From an uncultured Dorea sp. (GTDB lineage: Bacteria; Bacillota; Clostridia; Lachnospirales; Lachnospiraceae): a DNA stretch of 56,007 nt. The notes below the pieces were generated by a model that saw only the letters and a program-made list of their open reading frames with translations, was not told where the DNA came from and ran no database searches. Positions 48,327 to 56,007 of this stretch are shown here, piece by piece. The stretch is taken from contig CAJTVU010000011.1 of the NCBI GenBank assembly GCA_910580235.1, positions 1 through 56,007 on the forward strand, read 5' to 3'. The stretch's first letter is position 1. Every line of letters begins with the position of its first letter. Position numbers and translations under genes: made by a program.

Positions 48327-49850
48327 TTAAGGAGCCGGCTCCTTCACGAAATGCTGGAAGAAGAAGCTGTCGTCTACACTTCCTGAAAAATTGCCTCCAC
48401 TTAGGAGCTTAATCGGATCACTGTCCTCCTCATACACAATCTCCCCTTCCTTTATCCGCCTGAAAGTCTCGCCAAATGTCCTCCTAAATTCAAGCGCCGG
48501 AGTGGCGCTTCCCAGCACCAGTACAAGAATAAGCCCTGCAAACACCCGATAGTCCCTTTTCTCCCATGATTCTGCCAGTGTCTTTATGACCAGGACCGTC
48601 AAAAGGAGTAGCGCAGGTATAGACGCCCTCATACAAAAATCTGTGGAATAGCCCACTTTCACCGGCGGGATTATAGAAAGACATAATACAATAAAATAAA
48701 ACATCTTATTCTCTTTATTATATTTATAGATCAAGGCTACATACACCCCTATTTCCACTATAAGAAACAGGATCAGCTTCGCAAGGCTGTTATCAAACTC
48801 GGGGCCCTTTATATTCTCTCCCATAATATAGGCGCCTGAGTAATTACAGGTCAGGTACAAGAATGACGTAATCCCAATAAGCCCGCCGCCCGCAACATTC
48901 TGGAGCGTGCATGTATCTTTTATAATGCACGATATATATACTCGGATCTTTTCTCTTGTCCCAGCCGTTCTCACCGCTTCCATCTCATCATACTTCCTGC
49001 TCAGGCAGAAGAACAGGGCAAGCAGCAGAAGCCCGACAAATGGGAATGTGCTGCATAACATGCTACATGCCAGTATAAATACAATATTCCTGTTATTCTT
49101 CTGCATATATGCCATCATCGTGCATACCCATGCGGGAATAGACTGGTTAAAGACCCAGAAGAGCTGCGTCGTCATACTGGAATACTGGTACGGCGTCCCC
49201 CACCATTCCAAATGCCATTTACACTCAAATGTTGCCGGATCCTGAGCAGTCAGGAATATCCCTAATATATCTAAGCCGCTGAAAAACACAAATATGAACA
49301 GAGGCCACACAGCCACCCTCTTCAGAAGCACACAGATCAGATAATAGACCAGGACGATCCCAAGCACCGCCCAGACTGCCTGTGCATAATACCCTGCTCT
49401 AAGCCCAAGTACTTTCCCGACAAGAGCAGAGGGAAGCCAAAAGCCAATATAATAAACTAATCCAGCGGCGCTGGCTCCCTGCTTCCCCAGTGGAGACCCC
49501 TGCAGTATCTCGTGATTTATCACTGGCCACCGGCTCTCCACCATAATATTAAAGATACTATTCCTTACCGAATGATCTGGAACTTGGAACACAAACTTCC
49601 CAATTCCAGAATAATAGACCCAGACTGCAATGATCCCGACTGCAAAGAGCATCTTTATGACATTGTCCCTGTTCCATTCAGGCCTCCATAACCTCGGCGA
49701 TTCGCTGCATGCCTTATAAAAACAGATACCTGACACTGCCACCGTTGGCAATGAGATATACCACTTCATCCAGCCCACGGCAAAAATCAAAAATGGCAGC
49801 AAAATATAGCCATATGCTATAATCCAGAAAATATCAGCCTTCTTTTTCAT
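48327..49850 (-). CDS. Polytopic membrane protein (GT-C or polymerase-like) of the polysaccharide locus
   Basis: Predicted 507 residues with about eleven hydrophobic helices (FWIIAYGYILLPFLIFAVGW first), large outside loops such as the one with HSVRNSIFNIMVESRWPVIN near residue 90, and WHLEWWGTPYQYSSM near residue 215. The gene start overlaps the flippase stop by 17 bases. The pattern suits a GT-C glycosyltransferase or Wzy-type polymerase, but I cannot assign a family. It works presumably with the neighbouring Wzx. Confidence 0.6.
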   Translation of the reverse strand: MKKKADIFWIIAYGYILLPFLIFAVGWMKWYISLPTVAVSGICFYKACSESPRLWRPEWNRDNVIKMLFAVGIIAVWVYYSGIGKFVFQVPDHSVRNSIFNIMVESRWPVINHEILQGSPLGKQGASAAGLVYYIGFWLPSALVGKVLGLRAGYYAQAVWAVLGIVLVYYLICVLLKRVAVWPLFIFVFFSGLDILGIFLTAQDPATFECKWHLEWWGTPYQYSSMTTQLFWVFNQSIPAWVCTMMAYMQKNNRNIVFILACSMLCSTFPFVGLLLLALFFCLSRKYDEMEAVRTAGTREKIRVYISCIIKDTCTLQNVAGGGLIGITSFLYLTCNYSGAYIMGENIKGPEFDNSLAKLILFLIVEIGVYVALIYKYNKENKMFYFIVLCLSIIPPVKVGYSTDFCMRASIPALLLLTVLVIKTLAESWEKRDYRVFAGLILVLVLGSATPALEFRRTFGETFRRIKEGEIVYEEDSDPIKLLSGGNFSGSVDDSFFFQHFVKEPAP

Positions 49851-51117
49851 TCGTTTTTCCTTTCCTTATAACGCCGTCAATAAACATTCCCATAAAAACG
49901 GCGCACAGAGCTGCCATCAACAATAGATACAGCATAGCCGCGCCCATAATCGAATACCGCTCCACCGCTTTTTCTGACAGGACGTATGCCAAGACCGCTA
50001 CGATCACATACCCTGCCATCAGCCTTTTCTGACATCTGATAATCGTAATCATCGTAGTCAGAAGGCCTGATAGCGCCAGAAACCCTCCGCCCAGCAGCAG
50101 GATCAGCAGCTCCGCCTTATACTGTGCCAAATCTGTATTGTATAAGAAGGACAGCACCGGAACGCCCAGGAAATATGCGCCCACGATACAGGTGGCCGTT
50201 ATCCCTGCCACGATCAGTACCTGCACAGACAGCTTCTTAACAAACTGCTTTCTCTTCCCCTCATTCCACATAACTGACATCTTGTAGATCATAGGGTTAA
50301 AAATAAAACTATTCAGAAGCCCTATAACAAAGACCGGCATGGCAATAAATCCATAGCATGCCTGCAATTCGTCATTCAGGATACTGTCTATGGCATATTT
50401 GGGAGCATTTCCTATATAAAAAGCCAAAAAACTCCCCAAAAATAGCGGAAAGCATATCTGCAGGAGATGTCTTACACTTATGAAAGGCTTCCGTTCCTCT
50501 CTCACCTGAACAAATTCTCCATAGCTCCATTTAATGAACAGCGCAAAGAGGATAGCCGTAGCTACAGTGGAGATTACTAATGACAGTAGCAGATCTTTCA
50601 GAACGAACAGGCCCGCCCCAAAAATAATCAGAGTCAGCCCTAACCGTACCGTCAGTAATTTCCCTGCCACGTCCAGGCGCCCGCTTCTCTGATAAAGTCC
50701 ATGATATACATCCTCAAAGGCATCGACGGCTTTAAAAATGCACATCCATATAATAATCAGGCTTTTTTCCAGCGTATATTGATTCTTATCTCCCACATAT
50801 ATGACATATATCACCGCCACAAGAAGCATTACAATTGTTGTAACCGCTCTGGACAGACGATATTCATGAAAAGAGAACTGCCCTGTTACGTCCGATACCT
50901 GGAAATTACGCATTCCATATTTTCCAATCGTCAGGAAAAGATTCGCATTCGCATATGCGATCGTAAACAGCCCCGCCTCATACAAGCCCAATATCCTTGT
51001 TAAGATCATAAGCATAATCACAGACTGGAACGCCATAATCATGCTGCCTGTCATGTTCCACACAAAACTGTCCCGGTCAATATTATCTGTATGCAGAAAA
51101 AATTTTTTTATCCTCAT
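49834..51117 (-). CDS. Wzx-like polysaccharide flippase
   Basis: Predicted 427 residues from ATG 51117 with about twelve membrane helices. The opening DSFVWNMTGSMIMAFQSVIM, the EAGLFTIAYANANLFLTIGKYG block, and FQVSDVTGQFSFHEYRLSR match the polysaccharide transporter (MOP/Wzx) family that flips lipid-linked repeat units. It is the first gene after a strong promoter (51147-51175) and is followed by the 507-residue membrane protein, rfbB and rfbA. Confidence 0.85.
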   Translation of the reverse strand: MRIKKFFLHTDNIDRDSFVWNMTGSMIMAFQSVIMLMILTRILGLYEAGLFTIAYANANLFLTIGKYGMRNFQVSDVTGQFSFHEYRLSRAVTTIVMLLVAVIYVIYVGDKNQYTLEKSLIIIWMCIFKAVDAFEDVYHGLYQRSGRLDVAGKLLTVRLGLTLIIFGAGLFVLKDLLLSLVISTVATAILFALFIKWSYGEFVQVREERKPFISVRHLLQICFPLFLGSFLAFYIGNAPKYAIDSILNDELQACYGFIAMPVFVIGLLNSFIFNPMIYKMSVMWNEGKRKQFVKKLSVQVLIVAGITATCIVGAYFLGVPVLSFLYNTDLAQYKAELLILLLGGGFLALSGLLTTMITIIRCQKRLMAGYVIVAVLAYVLSEKAVERYSIMGAAMLYLLLMAALCAVFMGMFIDGVIRKGKTNEKEG

Positions 51118-51146
51118 CGTACTTCGCACCTCATTCGTCTTATCTC

Positions 51147-51175
51147 ATAATAGCATCTATTTCTATAAAACTCAA
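51147..51175 (-). promoter_or_regulatory. Sigma-A promoter of the wzx-rfbB-rfbA operon
   Basis: On the minus strand TTGAGT (51175-51170), exactly 17 bases and TATTAT (51052+95 region, 51152-51147), with an extended TG one base before the -10. It is 30 bases ahead of the flippase start, inside the 85-base gap after the recombinase gene. Confidence 0.75.
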
Positions 51176-51202
51176 TGGCTACTATTTTCCTGCCTGCCGC
51201 CT

Positions 51203-52132
51203 CTATATCCGCTCCACACAGTCTTTCTTCTGCGCCCATTGCGGATGGACATATAAGTTTAGAGTCATACTAACAGAAGCATGGCCCAAAAGACAGCTGA
51301 CCGTCTTACAGTCCGCTCCTCTCTCGATACATCTGGTAGCAAATGTATGGCGCAGGCTGTGGAACCTTATTGGCTCCAACCCGTTCCTCTTTAAGAACTT
51401 CTCAAAATGCTTCCTGTATAAACGCGGCTCGATCGCCTCTGTCGTACCGCTTAACAAATAGCACTCCTCCCTGCCTACTCTTTGAAGGAGCAATTCCTCC
51501 AACGCGCAGGATATTGGGATATCCCTTACTGCCGCTCTCGACTTCGGTGACCCAATGATTACTTTTGTCTTTCCCTTCTCCCCTTCTTTGAAATATACTC
51601 TCTGCAATGTTTTTGTCACAGATATAAGCCCTCGTTCCATATCGATATCCCCCCATTTTAAAGCGCAGACTTCCCCTATACGCATTCCCGTATAAAGGCT
51701 TATGGCATAGCCTAACGCCTCAAAATCCATCTCCCTTTTTATCGAGATCATCATTTTCTCATACATATCTGCACTAAGCACCTGCATCTTGCTTATTTTA
51801 TCGTTGGCAGGATATTGCAATGCATTCTTTCGATATATCCTGCTGTCATCTATGCCATAATCCCGCAGGCAGTTTTTCAATATGGTGACGATATCCCTTA
51901 CAGATTTGTCGGACAGCCCCCCCTGCCTGTCTACTCTCCCTCTTCTCCTTAGCTTTATAATCATTTTCTGAATCATATCTTTCTCTATATCCTCTACATA
52001 GTATCTCCCCAATTCAGGAATCAGATGATTCTGGAGCATTATCATATACGTGGCGTACGTAGATTCTTTTACATAATTCCTCTTGTCTCTGCCCCATATA
52101 ATCGCCCAGTCCTGAAATTTTGTCTTTGCCAT
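51203..52132 (-). CDS. Tyrosine recombinase / site-specific integrase
   Basis: Predicted 309 residues. The N-terminal SAM-like core-binding domain is about residues 1-110 (YVKESTYATYMIMLQNHLIP). The catalytic domain has Arg in LYTGMRIGEVCALKWGDID, the H-x-x-R box HSLRHTFATRC, and LGHASVSMTLNLYVHP with the final His and nucleophile Tyr. It resembles phage-type integrases, but no phage genes, attachment repeats or excisionase are seen. Standing between two oppositely transcribed polysaccharide units, it could be a DNA invertase for promoter switching. A TGGTAGAAT extended -10 (minus, about 52162-52170) may drive it. Confidence 0.9.
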   Translation of the reverse strand: MAKTKFQDWAIIWGRDKRNYVKESTYATYMIMLQNHLIPELGRYYVEDIEKDMIQKMIIKLRRRGRVDRQGGLSDKSVRDIVTILKNCLRDYGIDDSRIYRKNALQYPANDKISKMQVLSADMYEKMMISIKREMDFEALGYAISLYTGMRIGEVCALKWGDIDMERGLISVTKTLQRVYFKEGEKGKTKVIIGSPKSRAAVRDIPISCALEELLLQRVGREECYLLSGTTEAIEPRLYRKHFEKFLKRNGLEPIRFHSLRHTFATRCIERGADCKTVSCLLGHASVSMTLNLYVHPQWAQKKDCVERI

Positions 52133-52196
52133 GTCCTTATCTCTCCTTCTTTTTTATGAGCATTCTACCATAATTCCTTTAGTCGCCTACTTAAGG

Positions 52197-52228
52197 GCTT
52201 TGGAAAGACTGCGGGAGCGCGCCAAAGC
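52197..52228. repeat. Inverted repeat GCTTTGG-N18-CCAAAGC near the recombinase
   Basis: Seven perfect bases at 52197-52203 pair with 52222-52228, with an 18-base spacer, in the 133-base gap between the recombinase and the plus-strand sugar genes. It may be a protein-binding site (possibly for the recombinase), but the spacer is longer than usual for a core crossover site. Confidence 0.35.
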
Positions 52229-52265
52229 AGCAAAAATTATATCTATCTAGTCTAGGAGGAAAAGC

Positions 52266-53354
52266 ATGAGCATTAAGAATGAAGACGTACGTTATATTTT
52301 TGATCACCTCTCGAATGCCGAAAAAGAAAAATTCGACAAGAGCACAGTCCTGATTACGGGCTGCGGCGGATTTCTTGGTTATTACTTTATGAACTTCTTC
52401 AAGGCGTTTGGAAGGGAGCTGAGCATCCGCAAGGTGATCGCCCTTGACAATTTTATGCTGGGAACCCCCCATTGGATCGAAGAGATGCGGGAAGACCCTC
52501 TGTTCGATATCCGGGAGTTTGATATCATCTCCGGGCATGTTTCGAACATTCCCGGAAGCGAGAATGCTGACTATATCATCCATATGGCTTCCATTGCGTC
52601 ACCAACATTCTATCGGAAGTACCCGATGGAGACATTGGATGCTAACGTCTGGGGGCTGCGCTCCCTTCTGGACTACTATAAGGATAAGGATGTCCGGGGG
52701 GTTCTGTTCTTCTCCAGTTCTGAGCTGTATGGAGATCCGTCGCCTGAAAACATACCGACAAATGAGGAATACCGCGGGAATGTATCTGCCACAGGGCCTC
52801 GCGCCTGCTACGACGAATCCAAGCGATTCGGCGAGACTATGTGCAGTCTGTTCGCGTCCAAGCATGGGATGCCCATAGGCGTGGCGAGGCCGTTCAATAA
52901 TTACGGGCCTGGCATGAGGATTAATGATAAACGCGTGCCGGCGGATTTCGCAAAAGCCGTCTATGAAGGGGCAGATATTACCATTCTCTCATCCGGCTCG
53001 CCGACAAGAACGTTCTGCTATATTACCGATGCCATAACAGGATATCTGAAAGTGCTGCTGCATGGGAGATATGATTACTTCAACATCGGCATGGACAAGC
53101 CGGAAATCTCTGTCAGAAGGCTGGCCGAGATCTATGCCGCAGCAGGGAAGGATATCTTTGGCTATCAGGGGAGCGTGACATATAACACCTCCGAGGATAC
53201 AGAATACCTGACCCATAACCCGGAACGTAGGTGCCCGGACATTGGGAAGGCAAGAGATATCCTGGGCTACGAGCCATCTATAGAGGTCGAGGAAGGGGTC
53301 AGGCGCTTCCTTACATTCATCAAGGAAAATGTTGAGGAGGAATTCATATGGTAG
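52266..53354 (+). CDS. NAD-dependent nucleotide-sugar epimerase/decarboxylase-like protein
   Basis: Predicted 362 residues, extended SDR family. A N-terminal lead of about 25 residues precedes VLITGCGGFLGYYFMNFF (NAD loop). HMASIASPTFYRKYPMETLD, SSSELYGDP and the catalytic YDESKR (Tyr-x3-Lys) follow, with RPFNNYGPGMR near residue 205. The HMASIASP and YDESKR pattern is closest to UDP-glucuronate decarboxylase (UXS) proteins, and the next gene makes UDP-glucuronate. CTAGGAGG precedes the start. First of the plus-strand sugar unit. Confidence 0.75.
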   Translation: MSIKNEDVRYIFDHLSNAEKEKFDKSTVLITGCGGFLGYYFMNFFKAFGRELSIRKVIALDNFMLGTPHWIEEMREDPLFDIREFDIISGHVSNIPGSENADYIIHMASIASPTFYRKYPMETLDANVWGLRSLLDYYKDKDVRGVLFFSSSELYGDPSPENIPTNEEYRGNVSATGPRACYDESKRFGETMCSLFASKHGMPIGVARPFNNYGPGMRINDKRVPADFAKAVYEGADITILSSGSPTRTFCYITDAITGYLKVLLHGRYDYFNIGMDKPEISVRRLAEIYAAAGKDIFGYQGSVTYNTSEDTEYLTHNPERRCPDIGKARDILGYEPSIEVEEGVRRFLTFIKENVEEEFIW

Positions 53355-54592
53355 TGACAGTGTTCGGGCTTGGATTTGTCGGCTTGACAACAGCAGTAGG
53401 CTTTGCCGAAAAGGGCATCCGGGTCTATGGAATAGATGTGGACAACGAGAGGGCAGAGGTCATCCGAAGCGGCCGTCTCCCATTCTATGAGCCAGGGCTG
53501 GACGATGCCCTCGTTCGGAACCTTGGCCGGACGTTCTTCGTCACGGACGGCGTAGAAGAGGCAATCAGGGAAAGCGATTGCATCTATTATTGCGTAGGGA
53601 CTCCGTACGGAGAAGGCGGGCAGGCCGACCTGGCATATCTGTATTCTGCTATTGAATCCACATTGGGACAGATAAAGGACGATCGATTCCGCGTGCTTGT
53701 CACAAAATCCACCGTCCCACCCTCCACGTCGCTTACGAAAGTAGTCCCTTTCGTTGAAGGAAAGGGCTTCCGCGTGGGGGAGAGTTTGGGAGTCGCAAAC
53801 AACCCCGAATTCCTCCGGGAAGGGCATTGCTGGGACGACTTCATGAATGCGGACAGGATCGTGCTAGGGGTCAGCGACAAGAAATCTGAAGGAATTCTAC
53901 GTGAATTGTACAGTGACTTTGATATCCCGGTCTTTGCTGTTTCCCTGAATACCGGAGAGTTCATCAAATATTTATCGAACACACTGCTAGCTGTGCTTAT
54001 TAGTTATTCCAATGAGATGTCCATTATGGCAGACGTAATCGGGGGCATCGATGTAGCGGAAGCGTTCCGCATCCTGCATATGGACAAGCGCTGGGGAGGA
54101 TGCGATATGACTACATACGCATATCCAGGGTGTGGGTATGGAGGATACTGCCTTCCAAAGGACACAAATGCAATATACTCTCTGGTAAAAGGGTTGGGGT
54201 TCGACGCGGGCATACTCCGTAACGTTATCGCTACGAATGACCGTATGCCTGAGTTCATTACGTCCCGCATCGCGAAAGCATGCCCGAAGGACAAGACGCT
54301 AGGGATCCTTGGCCTGTCCTTTAAGCCGGGCTCTGATGATGTGCGGGACACGCCTGCCGCTAAAGTCATATATAAACTAAAGGAAAAAGGGTATAGCCGC
54401 ATTTGCGCCTATGACCCAATCGCTATGGAAGAGTTCGAAGAGCAATATTCCCTGAACCTCGCATACGGACAGGAGATGGAGGAGGTAATTGAAGAGGCGG
54501 ATGTTCTGGTCATCCTGACAGCATGGGAGGAGTTTGCAAAGATTCCAGGGCTGACAGAGAAGCCAATCATAGACTGCAGATATATGCTATAG
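53348..54592 (+). CDS. UDP-glucose 6-dehydrogenase-like nucleotide-sugar dehydrogenase
   Basis: Predicted 414 residues. The Rossmann loop VFGLGFVGLTTAVGFAEKG, TKSTVPPSTS, NPEFLREG, and the catalytic Cys motif GCGYGGYCLPKDTNAI are the UDP-glucose/GDP-mannose dehydrogenase signatures. The C-terminal domain has LSFKPGSDDVRDTPA. The enzyme would oxidise UDP-glucose to UDP-glucuronate, substrate of the UXS-like protein before it. The start overlaps the previous stop by seven bases with GAGGAGG upstream, so the pair is translationally coupled. Confidence 0.88.
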   Translation: MVVTVFGLGFVGLTTAVGFAEKGIRVYGIDVDNERAEVIRSGRLPFYEPGLDDALVRNLGRTFFVTDGVEEAIRESDCIYYCVGTPYGEGGQADLAYLYSAIESTLGQIKDDRFRVLVTKSTVPPSTSLTKVVPFVEGKGFRVGESLGVANNPEFLREGHCWDDFMNADRIVLGVSDKKSEGILRELYSDFDIPVFAVSLNTGEFIKYLSNTLLAVLISYSNEMSIMADVIGGIDVAEAFRILHMDKRWGGCDMTTYAYPGCGYGGYCLPKDTNAIYSLVKGLGFDAGILRNVIATNDRMPEFITSRIAKACPKDKTLGILGLSFKPGSDDVRDTPAAKVIYKLKEKGYSRICAYDPIAMEEFEEQYSLNLAYGQEMEEVIEEADVLVILTAWEEFAKIPGLTEKPIIDCRYML

Positions 54593-54604
54593 GAGGAAAG
54601 AAAG

Positions 54605-55948
54605 ATGTTTGAACAGATGAATGAATCACAGGCGAAGGAAAAGATTTTTGCCATGGTGAAAGAATACTATGAGACATATCAGAAAGAAGAAAAAAGGTTT
54701 GCTCCAGGGGACTCCATCCGCTATGCGGGGAGGATCTATGACGAGAGAGAATTGATCAACGGCGTAGACAGCGTACTGGAATTTTGGCTTACTGCGGGGC
54801 GGTACACGCTGGAGTTGGAGAAGGCGCTCAAAGAATATCTAGAGGTGAAGCATGTGGCGCTGGTCAATTCCGGCTCATCTGCAAACCTGATCGCGTTCAT
54901 GGCGCTGACTTCTCATCTGGTCGAAGAGAGCCGCAGGGTGCGCCCGGGAGATGAAATTATCACAGTAGCAGCGGCATTCCCAACGACAGTAGCCCCCATC
55001 ATTCAATACGGAGCAGTCCCTGTATTCGTAGATATAAAGATACCTACCTACAATGTCGATGTGAGCCTATTGGAATCGGCACTGTCGGATAAAACAAAAG
55101 CCGTGTTCTTAGCGCACACTTTAGGCAACCCGTTCGGTCTGAAAATTGTCAAAGAATTTTGCGATAAACATAATCTGTGGCTAATCGAAGACAATTGCGA
55201 TGCTTTAGGAGCAGAATACACTATTGACGGCATTACAAAGAAGACAGGTACTATTGGGGATATAGGGACGTCCAGCTTCTATCCCGCGCATCATATGACA
55301 ATGGGGGAAGGAGGAGCTGTGTACACAGACAATCCTATCCTTTACAGAGCCATGCTGTCTTTTCGTGATTGGGGGCGTGACTGCCACTGTTTGGGAGGGC
55401 ATGACAACATGTGCGGGCATCGCTATGATGGACAATATGGGGAGCTCCCGAAGGGCTACGACCACAAATATGTGTATTCTCATTTCGGATATAACTTGAA
55501 AGTGACGGATATCCAAGCAGCGATCGGATGCGCGCAGATGAAGAAGCTTCCAGGGTTCGTAAAGCGTAGGCAGGAGAACTTCGCGTATCTTAAGAAAGCG
55601 CTGTCAGATTTGTCAGATAAGCTGTACCTCCCAGAAGTGACGGAAGGGGCGAGCGCAAGTTGGTTCGGCTTCCCGATAACAGTAAAGGAAGGCGTAGACC
55701 GGGATGCCATCGTACAGGCGCTGGAGAAAGACAAGATCCAGACAAGGATGCTGTTCTCTGGGAATCTAATCAAGCATCCATGTTTTGACAGCCTCCGCAC
55801 GTCAGGTAAAGGCTATCGCGTAGTAGGCAAGCTGACAGATACAGACAGGACACTGTCAGAAACGTTCTGGGTAGGGGTATACCCAGGGATGACGACGGAG
55901 ATGCTGGACCATATGGCGAAGGTGATCAGGGAGGCAATCGCCTCCTGA
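54605..55948 (+). CDS. rfbH: RfbH-type CDP-4-keto-6-deoxyglucose 3-dehydrase (E1)
   Basis: Predicted 447 residues, DegT/StrS aminotransferase fold. The PLP lysine of true aminotransferases is replaced by His: FYPAHHMTMGEGGAV. An iron-sulfur set is visible as Cys in EDNCDA plus DCHCLGGHDNMC (C-x-C-x7-C), as known for the E1 dehydrase of 3,6-dideoxyhexose synthesis (AscC/DdhC). It removes the 3-hydroxyl of CDP-4-keto-6-deoxyglucose together with an E3 reductase. It has AGGAGGAAAGAAAG upstream. The partners (CDP-glucose genes) must lie right of the window. Confidence 0.9.
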   Translation: MFEQMNESQAKEKIFAMVKEYYETYQKEEKRFAPGDSIRYAGRIYDERELINGVDSVLEFWLTAGRYTLELEKALKEYLEVKHVALVNSGSSANLIAFMALTSHLVEESRRVRPGDEIITVAAAFPTTVAPIIQYGAVPVFVDIKIPTYNVDVSLLESALSDKTKAVFLAHTLGNPFGLKIVKEFCDKHNLWLIEDNCDALGAEYTIDGITKKTGTIGDIGTSSFYPAHHMTMGEGGAVYTDNPILYRAMLSFRDWGRDCHCLGGHDNMCGHRYDGQYGELPKGYDHKYVYSHFGYNLKVTDIQAAIGCAQMKKLPGFVKRRQENFAYLKKALSDLSDKLYLPEVTEGASASWFGFPITVKEGVDRDAIVQALEKDKIQTRMLFSGNLIKHPCFDSLRTSGKGYRVVGKLTDTDRTLSETFWVGVYPGMTTEMLDHMAKVIREAIAS

Positions 55949-55971
55949 TAATGATAAAGGCAGGTAGACAG

Positions 55972-56007
55972 ATGAAGAAGGTTTTAGTTACAGGAGCGGA
56001 TGGGTTC
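55972..56007 (+). CDS. NAD-dependent sugar epimerase/dehydratase, 5' end only
   Basis: The last 36 bases encode MKKVLVTGADGF, the start of an NAD-binding SDR nucleotide-sugar enzyme, cut off by the window end. An AAAGGCAGG box lies upstream and RfbH ends 23 bases before. In the RfbH context CDP-glucose 4,6-dehydratase or a later reductase/epimerase is plausible but cannot be decided from 12 residues. Confidence 0.75.
   Translation, partial: MKKVLVTGADGF

Noticed and set aside
51203..52132. Integrase marking an integrated island with att sites
   Set aside because: No tRNA gene and no direct repeats flanking a defined segment were found in the window; adjacent genes are an intact polysaccharide locus.
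51930..52265. Clear promoter for the plus-strand sugar genes
   Set aside because: TTATAT/TATATC strings near 52237-52243 have no acceptable -35 at 16-18 bases, so no promoter is annotated.
1..56007. CRISPR arrays and tRNA genes
   Set aside because: No regularly spaced repeats of the right size and no cloverleaf sequences were found; the only regular repeats are the 30-bp coding units and the TGGGGAC palindromes.

Overview
The window looks like a chromosomal segment from a low-to-mid GC Bacillota of the Clostridia, most likely a Lachnospiraceae-type gut bacterium. The support is strong AGGAGG-type ribosome binding sites, consensus sigma-A promoters, a pfkA-dnaX-ybaB-recR run, DUF5711 and DUF3048 proteins, a SpoIIE-type phosphatase, and wall-polymer glycosylation genes of the CsbB/YfhO kind. 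The family assignment is an inference from gene content; no species can be named.

Layout. 1-290: a strong leftward promoter and leader that probably serve an rRNA operon lying outside the window. 292-3788 (minus): CvpA, DUF5711 and LysM membrane proteins. 4003-5862 (plus): asnB. 5888-9564 (minus): pfkA, dnaX, ybaB/ebfC and recR. 9722-10558 (plus): map. 10648-17968 (minus): a cell-surface block of YfhO, an acyltransferase, a GT2 polyprenyl-sugar transferase, GtrA, UDP-galactopyranose mutase and a DUF3048 lipoprotein. A palindromic repeat beginning TGGGGAC recurs at 5849, 10563 and 11765.

18058-44375 (minus) is the centre of interest: a 26-kb, tightly packed, apparently single transcription unit that encodes a contractile injection system (CIS) of the extracellular/phage-tail-like type. 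Its recognisable parts are one sheath, two gp19-like tube proteins, a tail-assembly protein, DUF6760, two CIS tube/adaptor paralogues, a spike split into gpD-like and gpV-like chains, a PAAR-like DUF4280 tip, a gp25 wedge, two large baseplate-J-type proteins, a P2 gpI-like protein, a DUF4255 terminator/cap and an AAA+ ATPase. The unusual parts are a promoter-proximal set of envelope-type proteins (an Ig-tailed fibre-like protein, a C-tail-anchored protein, a membrane MORN protein, a TolC-like coiled-coil protein and a 746-residue exported coiled-coil protein). There is also a partner-switching control set (a STAS protein and a sensor-HAMP-PP2C-HATPase protein), a GNAT protein and a LytTR regulator as first gene. 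No classical tape-measure or tail-fibre gene is visible. A divergent two-gene unit (44693-46327) encodes a stand-alone DUF4157 (eCIS core) domain and a likely cargo protein with a possible Cys-His-Asn centre. The two are in the same frame and separated by one stop codon. This CIS with its envelope and signalling modules is the best candidate for an undescribed system.

46347-56007: a surface polysaccharide locus. The minus-strand unit is Wzx flippase, a 507-residue membrane protein, rfbB and rfbA, driven by a near-consensus promoter at 51147-51175. A tyrosine recombinase (51203-52132) separates it from a plus-strand unit of a nucleotide-sugar epimerase/decarboxylase-like enzyme, a UDP-glucose dehydrogenase-like enzyme, RfbH (an E1-type 3-dehydrase) and the first 12 codons of another NAD-dependent sugar enzyme cut by the window edge.
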